A stretch of 49,767 nucleotides of DNA from Deinococcus radiopugnans ATCC 19172 (GTDB lineage Bacteria > Deinococcota > Deinococci > Deinococcales > Deinococcaceae), in contig NZ_VDMO01000027.1 in the NCBI RefSeq assembly GCF_006335125.1, forward strand, positions 1 through 49,767, written 5' to 3'. A model generated the notes under the pieces. That model made no database searches. It worked only from the letters and a program-made list of their open reading frames with translations, and was not told the origin of the DNA. How positions within the stretch are numbered: the stretch's first letter is position 1; the number at the start of each line of letters is the position of its first letter. This document shows positions 22,789 through 32,303 of this stretch, in pieces. The position numbers were made by a program, and so were the translations under genes.

Positions 22789-22876
22789 TGGCGAAGAGGG
22801 AGGGATTCGAACCCTCGGTACCTTGCGGTACACATCCTTAGCAGGGATGCGGTTTCAGCCACTCACCCACCTCTCC
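22789..22876 (-). tRNA. tRNA-Ser (anticodon GCT)
   Basis: A class II tRNA with a long variable arm (GTACCGCAAGGTAC). Acceptor GGAGAGG pairs with CCTCTTC, and the anticodon loop CTGCTAA lies in the stem CATCC/GGATG. The discriminator is G and CCA is encoded. It reads AGC and AGU. Confidence 0.96.
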
Positions 22877-22901
22877 TCGACTGTGCTGGGCCGCTGTGAC
22901 G

Positions 22902-22989
<88 letters not shown>

Positions 22990-23038
22990 ATTCACGGCGG
23001 GTGCGTTTCTAAGGACTGGCCTCAAAAGCGCGAAGGGA

Positions 23039-23067
23039 AGTATAGGGAGGCCCCCCCAACTTGTCAA
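23039..23067 (-). promoter_or_regulatory. Near-consensus promoter of the tRNA operon
   Basis: Minus strand: TTGACA (23062-23067), 17-base spacer containing seven G, TATACT (23039-23044). The -35 box overlaps the last codons of the nitrilase-fold gene. The first tRNA begins about 50 bases downstream. Confidence 0.88.
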
Positions 23068-24338
23068 CGCCTGCGCTTCAGGGCCAGCAAAGCCAGTCCC
23101 AGGCCGAGCGCCGCCGCGAGCCACACGCTGGCTGGAGAAGCGCGGCGTGGCGCGGCCTGGTCAGCCAGGATGGTTTCCAGCGCCGCCTCGTGTGGGAGTC
23201 GGGGCGGCGGCGACACGGTGCTGGCGGGCAGTGACAGATCCGCGTGCAGCACGTCCACGTGGTAGGCGTTCTCGCGGGGATGGCCGCTGTGGGCCGCGAG
23301 TTGACGGCCAATCGTCCGCACCTCTTCCGGCTCGCCGTCCGCCACCCAGGGGGCCAGGGCCAGAAAGCCGGGGCGCGGCTCGGTCATCACGTAGCTGCGT
23401 TCCCGCTGGGCATCTTCGGCGCGGCCAGTGATCGCGCTCTGGCCGTCGAAACTGAGGTCCAGCAGGTTGCCTACCACCATCGGGTTGACGGCGTAGCGAA
23501 TGCTGTGGCCGGAGGTGGTGGCGGTCCAGCTTGATTCCAGCCAAGCCACCGGCTGATCGCGCACGTTGTCCGGGTCCGGCGGCAGGCCCTCCAGGGACGT
23601 CCAGGCCGCGCCGTTGGCATCGGGTTGCAGCAGCACGGTGCAGCCCGACGCCTCCAGCCGCTCGATCACGTCGGCGCGGAAGGCGTCCAGGCTGATCGCC
23701 ACCCCCAGATCGCCCACTGGCGTCGGGAAGACGCGCAACTCCTCCAGGCGTCCGGGGCTCAGGTCCACGCCGCCAGCCTCCTCGTCGGGCGTCAGGTGGA
23801 CCTTGTCGGTCACGCCGACCAGCGTGCCGTCGGGGGCCAGCAGCACGGTCTGGTTGGTCAGCGTGCTGGCTTCGCGCACCGGCCGGCCGTTCACCACACG
23901 GTAGCGGGGCATCGGCGCAGAGCCGCAGCACAGGTACACGCCGTACTCGCGCGCCAGACCGCGGCAGGTGTGCAGGTACAGCCGGGTGTTGGCCTCGCTG
24001 TCGGCCAGTTGCAGCGCGCGGATGGGGGAGACCCGCTCGCGCAGCAGCACGGGCAGCACGCGGGGCAGGCGGGCCACCACCAGCGCCAGCGCCACCCGTT
24101 CAAAGGTCTTCAGCGGCAGCGCCCAGCCGGCGCCGCGCAGCACCAGCGGCAGCCCGTTCAGCTCGGTCAGAACCACCAGATTGGGCCGGTCAGGCGACAG
24201 GTAGGGCCGCGCCGCCTCCAGTTGCCCGCGCATCCAGGCCCGGAAGGCGTCGGCGCTGACAAAGTGTTCGGCGCCCCACTTGGGCTGCACGGCGACGGCG
24301 CGGAACACGCGCGGCGGTTGGGGGGCGGGAAGCGACAT
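23064..24338 (-). CDS. Nitrilase-fold protein lacking the catalytic Cys
   Basis: A 424-residue protein of the carbon-nitrogen hydrolase superfamily, ending in a hydrophobic helix (about 400-420) and a basic KRRR tail. The family uses a Glu-Lys-Cys triad. Glu59 (LTELNGLP) and Lys179 ([11 protein letters not shown]) are in place, but the nucleophile position in the GVAIC-D motif reads GVAIS216LD, a Ser. Activity as an amidase is therefore doubtful; a binding or regulatory role, or an unusual Ser nucleophile, is possible. The C-terminal helix suggests membrane tethering with most of the protein in the cytoplasm. ATG 24338 has TAGCCT five bases upstream. Divergent from apgM. Confidence 0.8.
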   Translation of the reverse strand: MSLPAPQPPRVFRAVAVQPKWGAEHFVSADAFRAWMRGQLEAARPYLSPDRPNLVVLTELNGLPLVLRGAGWALPLKTFERVALALVVARLPRVLPVLLRERVSPIRALQLADSEANTRLYLHTCRGLAREYGVYLCCGSAPMPRYRVVNGRPVREASTLTNQTVLLAPDGTLVGVTDKVHLTPDEEAGGVDLSPGRLEELRVFPTPVGDLGVAISLDAFRADVIERLEASGCTVLLQPDANGAAWTSLEGLPPDPDNVRDQPVAWLESSWTATTSGHSIRYAVNPMVVGNLLDLSFDGQSAITGRAEDAQRERSYVMTEPRPGFLALAPWVADGEPEEVRTIGRQLAAHSGHPRENAYHVDVLHADLSLPASTVSPPPRLPHEAALETILADQAAPRRASPASVWLAAALGLGLALLALKRRR

Positions 24339-24343
24339 GGCGC

Positions 24344-24349
24344 AGGCTA
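24344..24349 (-). promoter_or_regulatory. Leaderless-type -10 box for the nitrilase-fold gene
   Basis: Minus-strand TAGCCT, five bases before ATG 24338. Confidence 0.45.
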
Positions 24350-24417
24350 GCGGCTGGCACGCGGTCAGACGTGAATCCTGGCTGTACGGCCCCCCATGTC
24401 CGCTGTGGGGCGCGGCG

Positions 24418-24423
24418 TAGACT
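24418..24423 (+). promoter_or_regulatory. Leaderless-type -10 box for apgM
   Basis: TAGACT, seven bases before ATG 24431. Confidence 0.55.
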
Positions 24424-24430
24424 GGCCCCC

Positions 24431-25663
24431 ATGAGCGATTTACTTCAGACGATTCGCGGCCTGTCCAAGAAGACCGAGAGCAAGATCGTGATGGTGGTGC
24501 TCGACGGCGTGGGTGGCCTGCCGCTGGAGCCCAACGGCGAGACCGAACTGGCCACCGCGAAAACCCCCAATCTGGACGCGCTGGCGGCGACTTCGCAGCT
24601 GGGGCAGGTGGAACTGGTGGGCGCGGGCATTACCCCCGGCAGCGGCCCCGGCCACCTGAGCCTGTTCGGCTACGATCCGCTGCATTACGTGGTGGGGCGC
24701 GGGGCGCTCTCAGCCGTCGGCATCGGCGTCAAGCTGAACAAGGGCGACGTGGCGGTGCGCGGCAACTTCGCCACGCTGGGCGCGGGCCGCGTGGTGGAAG
24801 ACCGCCGCGCAGGCCGCCCCAGCGACGAGAAGAACGCCGAGATCGTGGCGCAGCTCAAGGCCGCCATTCCCGAGATCGACGGCGTGCCCGTCGAGATCTA
24901 CACCGAGTCCGAGCACCGCTTCGTGGTGGTGTTCCGCGCGCAGGGCGGCGAGGTGCTGGGCGCGAACATCGGCGACGTGGACCCGCAGGCCATCGGCGTG
25001 CCGCCGCTGCGGGCCGAGGCGCACGACGACGCCAGCGTCAAGACGGCGGGGCTGGTCAACACCTTTGTGGATCGGGCCGAGGCGGCCCTGAAGGACGACG
25101 CCCAGGTCAACGGCGTGCTGTTCCGGGGTTACAGCGACGTGCCGCACTTTCCCAGCTTCGACGACGCCTACAAGCTGAATGCCGCGTGCATCGCCTCGTA
25201 CCCCATGTACAAGGGGCTGGCCAGTCTGGTGGGCATGGACGTGCTGGACGTGCCCGGCGAGGAAGACGCGCTGGAGGGCAAGGTGCAGGTGTTGCGCGAG
25301 CACTGGGAGAAGTACGACTTCTTTTTCTTCCACGTCAAGAAGACCGACAGCACCGGCGAGGACGGCAACTTCGCGGCCAAGGTGAAGAAGATCGAGCTGT
25401 TCGACGCGCTGCTGCCGGACATCCTGGCGCTGGGGCCGGACGTGCTGTGCATCGTGGGCGACCACAGCACGCCCAGCAAGCTGTCCACCCATTCGTGGCA
25501 CCCGGTGCCGGTGTTGATTCGCAGCGATCACGGGCGCAAGGACCTGACCGCCCGTTACACCGAGGAAGAGGCCCAGAGGGGAAGCCTGGGCCTGCGCCAC
25601 GGCACGGACCTGATGCCCCTGCTGATGGCCAATGCCCTGAAGCTCAACAAGTACGGCGCCTGA
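24431..25663 (+). CDS. apgM: Phosphoglycerate mutase, cofactor-independent, archaeal type
   Basis: Interconverts 3- and 2-phosphoglycerate in glycolysis and gluconeogenesis without 2,3-bisphosphoglycerate. The 410-residue length fits the ApgM branch rather than the ~510-residue GpmI. Seen: the metal site [26 protein letters not shown] with the phosphorylatable Ser, [12 protein letters not shown], and the C-terminal metal ligands in [19 protein letters not shown], all typical of the alkaline-phosphatase-fold mutases. ATG 24431 is preferred over the frame opening at 24371 because TAGACT lies seven bases before it. No signal peptide; cytoplasmic. Confidence 0.93.
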   Translation: MSDLLQTIRGLSKKTESKIVMVVLDGVGGLPLEPNGETELATAKTPNLDALAATSQLGQVELVGAGITPGSGPGHLSLFGYDPLHYVVGRGALSAVGIGVKLNKGDVAVRGNFATLGAGRVVEDRRAGRPSDEKNAEIVAQLKAAIPEIDGVPVEIYTESEHRFVVVFRAQGGEVLGANIGDVDPQAIGVPPLRAEAHDDASVKTAGLVNTFVDRAEAALKDDAQVNGVLFRGYSDVPHFPSFDDAYKLNAACIASYPMYKGLASLVGMDVLDVPGEEDALEGKVQVLREHWEKYDFFFFHVKKTDSTGEDGNFAAKVKKIELFDALLPDILALGPDVLCIVGDHSTPSKLSTHSWHPVPVLIRSDHGRKDLTARYTEEEAQRGSLGLRHGTDLMPLLMANALKLNKYGA

Positions 25664-26006
25664 GCCCTGAATTGACCTGGGCTTGACTTATGGAGGTCCG
25701 TTGAAGACCAGATGAGTGGGTATGGAGGGGCAGGCGCGGGGCGGCCAAGTGTATCTGGTCGCCCTTTTCCCTGTTTAGACGAGTGGTCGCCTCGCTGCCG
25801 GCAGCCGTGCAGGTGTTAGACCCATGCGAATGCGCTTTGCGTTGGGTAAAGATTCTCCAGCACAGTCTTTAGCTGGTCGCCATTCTTTGCGCCGGCGGCT
25901 GCGACAGGATGACCCTCACGAACGAAGCGGAACAGGGCAGACCTTCTGGCCCGTCACGTTCCGACTCTCAGTGTTCGAAACCCGCATTCATTCCAAGGAG
26001 ACTCAC
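25664..26006. other. Intergenic region before the PRC-barrel gene
   Basis: No gene is convincing. It ends in the Shine-Dalgarno AAGGAG (about 25995-26000). Several TTGAC-like hexamers near 25673-25690 have no well-spaced -10. I searched for the 17-base palindromic radiation/desiccation response motif of deinococci and see no good match. Confidence 0.4.
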
Positions 26007-26861
<855 letters not shown>

Positions 26862-26874
26862 CAGTGCGGTGACC

Positions 26875-26920
26875 GAGCAGGGCGACTCTCTCCGGAGGTT
26901 GCCCTGCTCTTTTCGCTTTT
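26875..26920 (+). terminator. Intrinsic terminator between the two DUF2382 genes
   Basis: GAGCAGGGCGAC pairs with GTTGCCCTGCTC (26875-26886 with 26898-26909, one G-T pair), followed by TTTTCGCTTTT. It should end most transcripts after the first gene and lower expression of the second. Confidence 0.85.
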
Positions 26921-26942
26921 CAGACGGCAAACAGGAGACGAC

Positions 26943-27452
26943 ATGACCGACCGACGCAATGACGACAGAGATGGGCTGAATCCGACGCTGGCCTCCACCC
27001 CGCCGACCCAGCATGAAGTGGAAGTGCAGGACATGCAGCTTCAGGGCGTGATCGAACTGCGCGAGGAGCGCCTGATCGTTCACAAGGAGCGGGAGGTGGC
27101 CGGCAGCGTGGCCCTGACCCGTGAGGTCCGCCGCGAGACCGTGCAGGTGCCCGTCGAACTGGTAACCGAGGTGCTGGTGGTGGAGCATCTGGGAAGCGGG
27201 GCCGAAGGCGGACACGCCATCACCCTGGACGGAACGCCGCTGGCCCCCGGCGAACGGCGCGAACTGGTGGTCTACCGCGAGGAGGCCCAGGTGGAAAAAC
27301 GCGTGGTGGTCAGCGAGCAGGTGAAGATCAGCAAGCGTCAGGTGGTCGAGACCCGCACCTTCGACGCCACGCTGGCCCGCGAGGAACTGGTGGTGGACCC
27401 GCAGGGCGACGTGGAGGTCACCGAACGGCCCCCCGAAGCCCTGGACCGCTGA
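26943..27452 (+). CDS. Stand-alone DUF2382 (YsnF/AvaK) protein
   Basis: A 169-residue protein made almost entirely of a DUF2382 domain (about 30-155): VIELREERLIVHKEREVAGS, then pairs of short strands (VPVELVTEVLVVEHLG, AQVEKRVVVSEQVKISKRQV). The N-terminal 25 residues are polar and probably disordered. It lacks the PRC-barrel of its upstream neighbour and looks like a paralogue of that protein's C-terminal half. ATG 26943 has AGGAGA five bases upstream. It lies 81 bases after the first gene, with a terminator in between, so it is read by read-through or an unseen promoter. Confidence 0.88.
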   Translation: MTDRRNDDRDGLNPTLASTPPTQHEVEVQDMQLQGVIELREERLIVHKEREVAGSVALTREVRRETVQVPVELVTEVLVVEHLGSGAEGGHAITLDGTPLAPGERRELVVYREEAQVEKRVVVSEQVKISKRQVVETRTFDATLAREELVVDPQGDVEVTERPPEALDR

Positions 27453-27468
27453 TCGCCCAGTTGATCAC

Positions 27469-28890
27469 TTAGGCCAGTCGGTCCACGCCCTGTCGCAGCG
27501 AGAACTCCTCCCACGCCGCTTTCAGGCGCAGGACCGCCTCCGGCAACTGGGCCGGGTCCAGGGTAAAGGGCAGGCGCAGGAAGCTGTCGGGCAGCCCCTC
27601 CGCCGGCAGGGCCACGCCCATAGAGGCGCCGGGAAACAGCCGCACGCCGTAGCGGGCCGCGCACAGGGTGAAGGCGCTGGTCTGCCGGGTGGGCAGTTCC
27701 ACCCACAGAAACTGCCCGCCGCCCGGCACCGTGAACTGCCATTCCGGCAGATGTCGGCGCAGCAGCTCGGCCAGCAGATCGCGGGCCATCGTGACGGCCT
27801 CGCGCCGCTCCTGGCGCAGCCGGGGCAGGGCCTGTAGCAGCTGAAGGGCGATGTGCTGCCCCGGTAGGCTGCTGCCGAAGTCCGAGAGGGTGCGGGCCTG
27901 CCCCACCGGCCCGCTGTGCGTCGCCGACACGCGCAGCCACCCCACCCGCAGGCCGGCCCAGTACAGCTTGCTCAGCGAGCCCACGTTGAAGATGGGCGCG
28001 TCCGGTGCGAAGGTGGCGATGCGCGGGGGTGCGCCGGTCTCGAAGCCCAGGTCGATCAGCGTGTCGTCCTCGATGGTGGGTAGGTCCGACTCGGCCACCG
28101 TCGCCGCCACCCGCGCTCGGGCGTCCGGCGGCATGACCGTCCCCGTGGGGTTCTGGAAGGTGGGCGTCAGAAAAGCCAGACGCGGCGAGTGGTGCTGCAC
28201 CGCCCTGGCAAAAGCAGCTGGTTCCACGCCCTGCGCCGTTACCGGCACGCCCACTGTTTCGGCCCCTGCCGCGCGGAAGGCGTCAATGGCCCCGAAATAC
28301 GTGGGGGTTTCCAGCAGCGCCCGGTCCCGTGGCCGCAGAAACACCCCGGTCAACAGAGAGATGGCCCCCTGTGCGCCGCTGGTGATCAGCACCGCCTCCG
28401 GCGTGGTGGGCAGCCCCTCGCGCGTGTACAGCTCGGCCAGCACGGCGCGCAGGTCGGGCAGGCCGTGCGGGTGGTACAGCGACTCCTGAAAGGCGTCCTG
28501 CGCCGCCGCCTGCATCTCGCGGCGCTGGGCGTCGTTCAGCAGCGGCACGGCAATGGTGAAATCGAATTCGTCCCCGCCCAGCGGCAGGGCCGAGGGCGTC
28601 CGCAAGGCCAGCACGTTCGCCCCGCGCGGTGCGGTGGCGGCCACCCACGTGCCGCTGCCGCGTTTGCGGATGACCCAGCCTCCATCGGCCAGCGCGTCGT
28701 AGGCGGCCACCACCGTGCTGCGGCTGACCCCCAGCAGTTCGGCCAGCGCCCGTTCTGCCGGCAGGGCCTCGGACGGCGGCAGCTGCCCGCTGCGGATGCC
28801 GGCGCGCAGCGCCTCGGCCAGCCGGCCGTACAGCGGGCCGCCGCACGCCCGCCAACCCGAGAGCAGCGCAGACCAGCGAGGCGCATCCAT
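27469..28890 (-). CDS. MocR-family regulator (GntR / aminotransferase fusion)
   Basis: A 473-residue transcription regulator. An N-terminal GntR winged helix (about 15-85: LYGRLAEALRAGIRSGQLPP.. then LGVSRSTVVAAYDALADGGW) is fused to a fold-type I aminotransferase domain (about 105-465). The PLP-binding Lys is in NVGSLSKLYW near residue 305. Such proteins use PLP or a PLP adduct as effector, as in PdxR and GabR. ATG 28890 is set by TATGCT six bases upstream. The gene is divergent from a BenE-type transporter, its likely target. Repeated GTCC half-sites cover its own promoter, suggesting autoregulation. Confidence 0.9.
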   Translation of the reverse strand: MDAPRWSALLSGWRACGGPLYGRLAEALRAGIRSGQLPPSEALPAERALAELLGVSRSTVVAAYDALADGGWVIRKRGSGTWVAATAPRGANVLALRTPSALPLGGDEFDFTIAVPLLNDAQRREMQAAAQDAFQESLYHPHGLPDLRAVLAELYTREGLPTTPEAVLITSGAQGAISLLTGVFLRPRDRALLETPTYFGAIDAFRAAGAETVGVPVTAQGVEPAAFARAVQHHSPRLAFLTPTFQNPTGTVMPPDARARVAATVAESDLPTIEDDTLIDLGFETGAPPRIATFAPDAPIFNVGSLSKLYWAGLRVGWLRVSATHSGPVGQARTLSDFGSSLPGQHIALQLLQALPRLRQERREAVTMARDLLAELLRRHLPEWQFTVPGGGQFLWVELPTRQTSAFTLCAARYGVRLFPGASMGVALPAEGLPDSFLRLPFTLDPAQLPEAVLRLKAAWEEFSLRQGVDRLA

Positions 28891-28896
28891 GCCGCC

Positions 28897-28902
28897 AGCA
28901 TA
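28897..28902 (-). promoter_or_regulatory. Leaderless-type -10 box for the MocR gene
   Basis: Minus-strand TATGCT, six bases before ATG 28890. Confidence 0.5.
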
Positions 28903-28903
28903 A

Positions 28904-28940
28904 CAGTCCACTTGCGGTCCCTATCCAGACAAGCAGTCCA
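28904..28940. promoter_or_regulatory. Candidate MocR operator, repeated GTCC half-sites
   Basis: CAGTCCA occurs at 28904-28910 and 28934-28940, with CGGTCC at 28915-28920 between. GTCC cores begin at 28906, 28917 and 28936, spaced by about one and two helical turns. They lie just upstream of the MocR -10 box and between the divergent genes. Confidence 0.5.
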
Positions 28941-28996
28941 ATCTTCAGGCCAGTGCCCCTCGACAGGGGGCCAATCGCGGCGCCACAATCGGCGCC

Positions 28997-30229
28997 ATGA
29001 CCGCGCCTGTGCTGGCCTCTCCCGCGCCCCGCCACTTCTGGCGCGACACCCAGCCCAGCGCCGTGCTGGCCGGACTGATCGCTGTGATCATCGGCTGGGC
29101 CGGGCCAAACGTGCTGGTCTACAGCGTGGCGCAGGTCGCGCACCTCAGCGACGCCACCGCCATGTCGTGGCTGTGGGCGCACGCCATCTTCACGGGGCTG
29201 GTGGGCATCTTCCTGAGCCTGCGGACTCGGATGCCGATTCTCAGCACGTGGTCCACGCCGGGCATCGCGTTTCTGGTCACGGCGCTGCCCGGCATTCCCT
29301 TCCCGGAGGCGGTGGGGGCCTTCATCACCTCCGGCGTGCTGGTCTTTATCCTGGGCACCTTCGGACCGCTGACCCGGGCGCTGGGCGCCATTCCGCCGCA
29401 TCTGGCCGCCGCGCTGAACGCTGCCATCCTGCTGCCCTTCGGCTTCGGGGCGGCGCAGGCTTTCGGCGTGCAGCCCGCGCTGGTGGGGGCCATGATCGTG
29501 GCGTACTTCGTGATCCGGCAGCTCTCGCCGCGCTGGGCGGTGGCCGCCGTGCTGGTGGTGGGCGTGGCCGCCAGCGCCGGCCTGGGGTTGTGGCACCCTG
29601 CGCCGATCAGCTTTGCGCTGACCCAGCCGCAGTTCGTGCTGCCGGTCTTCAGCCTGCATGCTACGGTCAATCTGGCGCTGCCGTTGACGCTGCTGGCCTT
29701 TACCGGGCAGTTCGTGCCGGGTTTCGGCGTCTTGAAGACCAACGGCTACGAACCCGCGCCGGGGCCGGTGCTGCGCAGCTGCGGCGTCGCCAGCCTGGGC
29801 GCGGCCCTGGCCGGCTGTCACAACCTGACGCTGGGCGCGTTGCTGGCGAACATCGTCAGCGGCCCGGAAGCACATCCGGACCCCCAGCGGCGCTACACCG
29901 CTGCCATCTGGGCCGGGGGCATCAACATCCTGTTCGGCCTGTTCGCCGGCACCTTCGTGCATCTGATGGGCATTCTGCCCGGCGAAGCGCTGGCTGCCCT
30001 GGCCGGCATCGCCCTGCTGGGCGCGATGGGCAGCAGCCTGCAGGGGGCGTTCCAGGGGCAGCCGGGCAGTCTGGCCGCCCCGATGGTCATCCTGGTCACG
30101 CTGAGCGGCGTGACCCCGCTGGGCATCGGGGCGGCCTTCTGGGGCATCCTGGCCGGGCTGGCGGTGTACGTCGCCGAGCGGCGGGGCCAGGGCTGGGGCC
30201 GGGCGCGGGCGGCGCAGGCCAAGGGGTAA
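28997..30229 (+). CDS. BenE-family transporter (benzoate/H+ symporter-like)
   Basis: A 410-residue membrane protein with about 11-12 hydrophobic helices. Family signatures seen: WAGPNVLVYSVAQ, STWSTPGIAFL, a buried PGFGVLKTNGY segment and AGCHNLTLGALLANIVSGPEA. BenE-type proteins are proposed proton symporters for benzoate-like acids, but many homologues have unknown substrates; no aromatic-degradation gene lies nearby. Divergent control by a MocR protein leaves open a vitamin B6-related or amine-related substrate. ATG 28997 has CACAAT seven bases upstream, a weak form of the leaderless box. Confidence 0.83.
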   Translation: MTAPVLASPAPRHFWRDTQPSAVLAGLIAVIIGWAGPNVLVYSVAQVAHLSDATAMSWLWAHAIFTGLVGIFLSLRTRMPILSTWSTPGIAFLVTALPGIPFPEAVGAFITSGVLVFILGTFGPLTRALGAIPPHLAAALNAAILLPFGFGAAQAFGVQPALVGAMIVAYFVIRQLSPRWAVAAVLVVGVAASAGLGLWHPAPISFALTQPQFVLPVFSLHATVNLALPLTLLAFTGQFVPGFGVLKTNGYEPAPGPVLRSCGVASLGAALAGCHNLTLGALLANIVSGPEAHPDPQRRYTAAIWAGGINILFGLFAGTFVHLMGILPGEALAALAGIALLGAMGSSLQGAFQGQPGSLAAPMVILVTLSGVTPLGIGAAFWGILAGLAVYVAERRGQGWGRARAAQAKG

Positions 30230-30256
30230 TCGGTTCTTGTCTTCACCGCCTGAACG

Positions 30257-31036
30257 TCAGCGGCTGAGCTGCCCGCTCAGGGGCGCGTGGTCACTCAGCC
30301 GCGCCTCGCGGTCCACCCGCACGCCGCCCAGCGCCACGCCCGCCGACAGCAGGTAGTCGATGCGCCAGCCGACGTTGTTGGCGTAGGCCCCGGCACGGTT
30401 GCTCCACCACGTGTATTCGGCTGCGTCGCCCAGCGTGGCGCGGTGGGTGTCGGTCAGTCCCGAGGCCAGGTGGGCACCCATCCACTCGCGCTCGTGCGGC
30501 AGAAAGCCGCTGTTGCCCCGGTTGGCCCGCCAGTTCTTCAGGTCTATTTCCTGGTGCGCGATGTTGTAGTCGCCGCCGATCACCACCGGTTCGCCCTGCG
30601 CGAGCAGCGCGGCGGTCCAGTCCTGAAAGGCGCCCAGAACGCGGTCCTTGAAGCCCTGCCGGGCCTCGCCGCTGCTGCCGCTGGGCAGGTACACGCTGAC
30701 GTAGCGCACGCCGCCGATGCGGGCGCTCAGGACGCGGCCCTCGGCGTCCATCTCGCCCTGGCCCATGCCCACGCGCACATCTTCCAGCGGCTGCCGCGCC
30801 AGGATCGCCACGCCGCTGTACCCCGCCTTCTGCGCCGGGAACCACGCGCTGTGGTAGCCCAGGTGCGCCAGCGCGTCGGGCATGGGGGCGGCCCGCACCT
30901 CCTGCAGCAGCAGCACGTCGGGGGCCTCGCGCCCGGCCCACCCGGCCAGTCCTTTTCGCAGGGCGCTGCGGACACCGTTGGCGTTCAGGGTGGTGATTTT
31001 CAGGGGGGCAGGGGAGGGTTGGGTGGGGGCGCTCAT
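30257..31036 (-). CDS. xth: Exonuclease III / AP endonuclease family protein
   Basis: A 259-residue enzyme of the exonuclease-endonuclease-phosphatase fold, expected to incise DNA at abasic sites in base excision repair. Seen: ITTLNANGVRSAL with metal-binding Asn, LLLQEVRA with catalytic Glu, GGDYNIAHQEIDLKN with Asp and Asn, and the closing SDHAPL pair. Length and spacing fit ExoIII. ATG 31036 (MSAPTQ) is preferred over the upstream frame because TATCTT lies six bases before it. It converges on the BenE gene, with 27 bases between stops. The symbol marks the family only. Confidence 0.88.
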   Translation of the reverse strand: MSAPTQPSPAPLKITTLNANGVRSALRKGLAGWAGREAPDVLLLQEVRAAPMPDALAHLGYHSAWFPAQKAGYSGVAILARQPLEDVRVGMGQGEMDAEGRVLSARIGGVRYVSVYLPSGSSGEARQGFKDRVLGAFQDWTAALLAQGEPVVIGGDYNIAHQEIDLKNWRANRGNSGFLPHEREWMGAHLASGLTDTHRATLGDAAEYTWWSNRAGAYANNVGWRIDYLLSAGVALGGVRVDREARLSDHAPLSGQLSR

Positions 31037-31042
31037 GGACCG

Positions 31043-31048
31043 AAGATA
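31043..31048 (-). promoter_or_regulatory. Leaderless-type -10 box for xth
   Basis: Minus-strand TATCTT, six bases before ATG 31036. Confidence 0.45.
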
Positions 31049-31170
31049 GACGCTGAGCCGGGCGCGCTTCCCGGCCACAGGGTTGGAGTGCGCCGGCCGG
31101 CCCTGAGTCAAGACACACTTAGTCAACTCGTGGGCACCGGCCGGGTGCTTTCGGCTACGCTGGAGACACT

Positions 31171-31479
31171 ATGGCCGACATCAAATTTCTCAACGAAGCC
31201 GACGGTCAGGAATTCCAGATGACCCACCCCAAGGCGGCCCGTGTCCTGGGCGACATCATGACGTGGGCGCAGAGCAACGGGTTCGAGCATGTCGCGTTCT
31301 GGCGCGACGCCGACGACGCCCACAAGCTGTGGGTGCAGCTGGGCGATGACCGGCTGAACTACTGGATCCACGACTCCACCTTCACCGAGGGCAAGCACGA
31401 GACCGTGGAGATGCAGATGGACTACGCCCGTGGCGCGCAGCGGCGCAGCGCCGCCGGGTTCGCCAAGTTCGACAAGTAG
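31171..31479 (+). CDS. Unknown small soluble protein, 102 aa
   Basis: A 102-residue protein with balanced charge and many aromatics (DIMTWAQSNGFEHVAFWRD, DRLNYWIHDSTF). I do not recognise a domain. There is no signal peptide, membrane helix or Cys, so it is probably a compact cytoplasmic alpha/beta fold. ATG 31171 has GGAG about eight bases upstream and TACGCT nine bases upstream, so either a very short leader or none. A strong terminator follows at 31562-31601. Codon use matches the neighbouring genes, which supports it being real. Confidence 0.72.
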   Translation: MADIKFLNEADGQEFQMTHPKAARVLGDIMTWAQSNGFEHVAFWRDADDAHKLWVQLGDDRLNYWIHDSTFTEGKHETVEMQMDYARGAQRRSAAGFAKFDK

Positions 31480-31561
31480 GCGTCGCAGCGCGGCTGAAGG
31501 CTGGCCTCTGGACTGGTTTTGAGCCTGCTTTTGCTGACCGCCCCAAAAAAGAGAGAAAGAG

Positions 31562-31601
31562 AGACTGGAGCGCCACATTCAGTGGCCTCCAGTCTTTCTT
31601 G
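31562..31601 (+). terminator. Intrinsic terminator
   Basis: AGACTGGAG and GCCAC pair with GTGGC and CTCCAGTCT, with one bulged C and an ATTCA loop, followed by TTCTTG. It ends the 102-aa gene; the A-rich run at 31544-31562 could make it work on the other strand too. Confidence 0.8.
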
Positions 31602-31617
31602 TCGGGCTTTTCGGCCT

Positions 31618-31781
31618 AGAGCATTGGTCAAAAGTGCTGTTTGCTTTTGACCGAACGGACTGGCACAGCTCGCAGAGAGTGAGTGAGTTTTGCTGAGCAC
31701 TTGGGACTGATTCAGCTCCGAAGGAGAGAATGGAGGCATCAGAAGTCTTTTTTCTGATGCGGCAATTCGGACGAATGCTCT
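31618..31781. repeat. Structured repeat with terminal inverted repeats, copy 2
   Basis: The ends AGAGCATTGGTC and GACGAATGCTCT pair with one mismatch. The internal hairpins GGTCAAAAG/CTTTTGACC (31627-31653) and CATCAGAA/TTCTGATG (31737-31759) match copy 1. It is 164 bases against 123 because two segments of roughly 20 bases, each containing CAGCTC, are extra. Its right end supplies the stop codon of the minus-strand gene at 31780. Confidence 0.8.
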
Positions 31782-32199
31782 AACGGGCGCTGCCCTCGCC
31801 TGCCGAGAAATCGTCGGGAATGAAATTAAAAATTTCCAGGTCGTCCACCGCGTTGCCCGCCCCCCGCAGCTGCGCGAGTTCGGCGGCGCTGGCACGGGGC
31901 TGCGGCTCGTCCTGGCCGTAGCCCAGGGCGTCGGCCATCACGGCGGCGGGCACGGCGGAGAACATCCGGGCGGCCTGCGTGGGGCTGGCGTCCAGCAGCA
32001 CGTCCGACAGCACCTCGTCGGGCACCTGCTGCGAGATGCGGGCGCGGGCGGCGGCCACGGCGGCGGGGTCCAGCTCCGGACGCTCGGCCGTTTCCTCGTC
32101 CAGATGGGCGGTGCCGGGCGGCCGCAGCCCACGTAGACCCTTGCCCCGCCACCACACCGCCGCCAGCAGCAGAACTGCCACAACCACCACGAATATCAT
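31780..32199 (-). CDS. Membrane-anchored unknown protein, 139 aa
   Basis: A 139-residue protein: one N-terminal helix (MIFVVVVAVLLLAAVWW) followed by a basic patch, so it is a type I-like anchor with the rest in the cytoplasm. The soluble part is Ala/Pro/Asp-rich with a helical segment RISQQVPDEVLSDVLLD and an end DDLEIFNFIPDDFSAGEG. No domain recognised. ATG 32199 has TAAGGT six bases upstream. The TAG stop is formed by the edge of repeat copy 2, so the natural C-terminus may have been altered. Confidence 0.7.
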   Translation of the reverse strand: MIFVVVVAVLLLAAVWWRGKGLRGLRPPGTAHLDEETAERPELDPAAVAAARARISQQVPDEVLSDVLLDASPTQAARMFSAVPAAVMADALGYGQDEPQPRASAAELAQLRGAGNAVDDLEIFNFIPDDFSAGEGSAR

Positions 32200-32205
32200 G
32201 GCCGC

Positions 32206-32211
32206 ACCTTA
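32206..32211 (-). promoter_or_regulatory. Leaderless-type -10 box for the 139-aa gene
   Basis: Minus-strand TAAGGT, six bases before ATG 32199. Confidence 0.45.
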
Positions 32212-32303
32212 CGGCCCGCGTTCTCACCGCACTCTGCCGGGGGGCGGCATGAATGACGGGAATTGCACAGCGCTGCCCCCAACGGGCGGCCCGCTGCGGC
32301 AGG

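Noticed and set aside
25664..26006. Radiation/desiccation response motif upstream of the PRC-barrel gene
   Set aside because: I looked for a 17-base palindrome of the TTATG...CATAA type and found no acceptable match.
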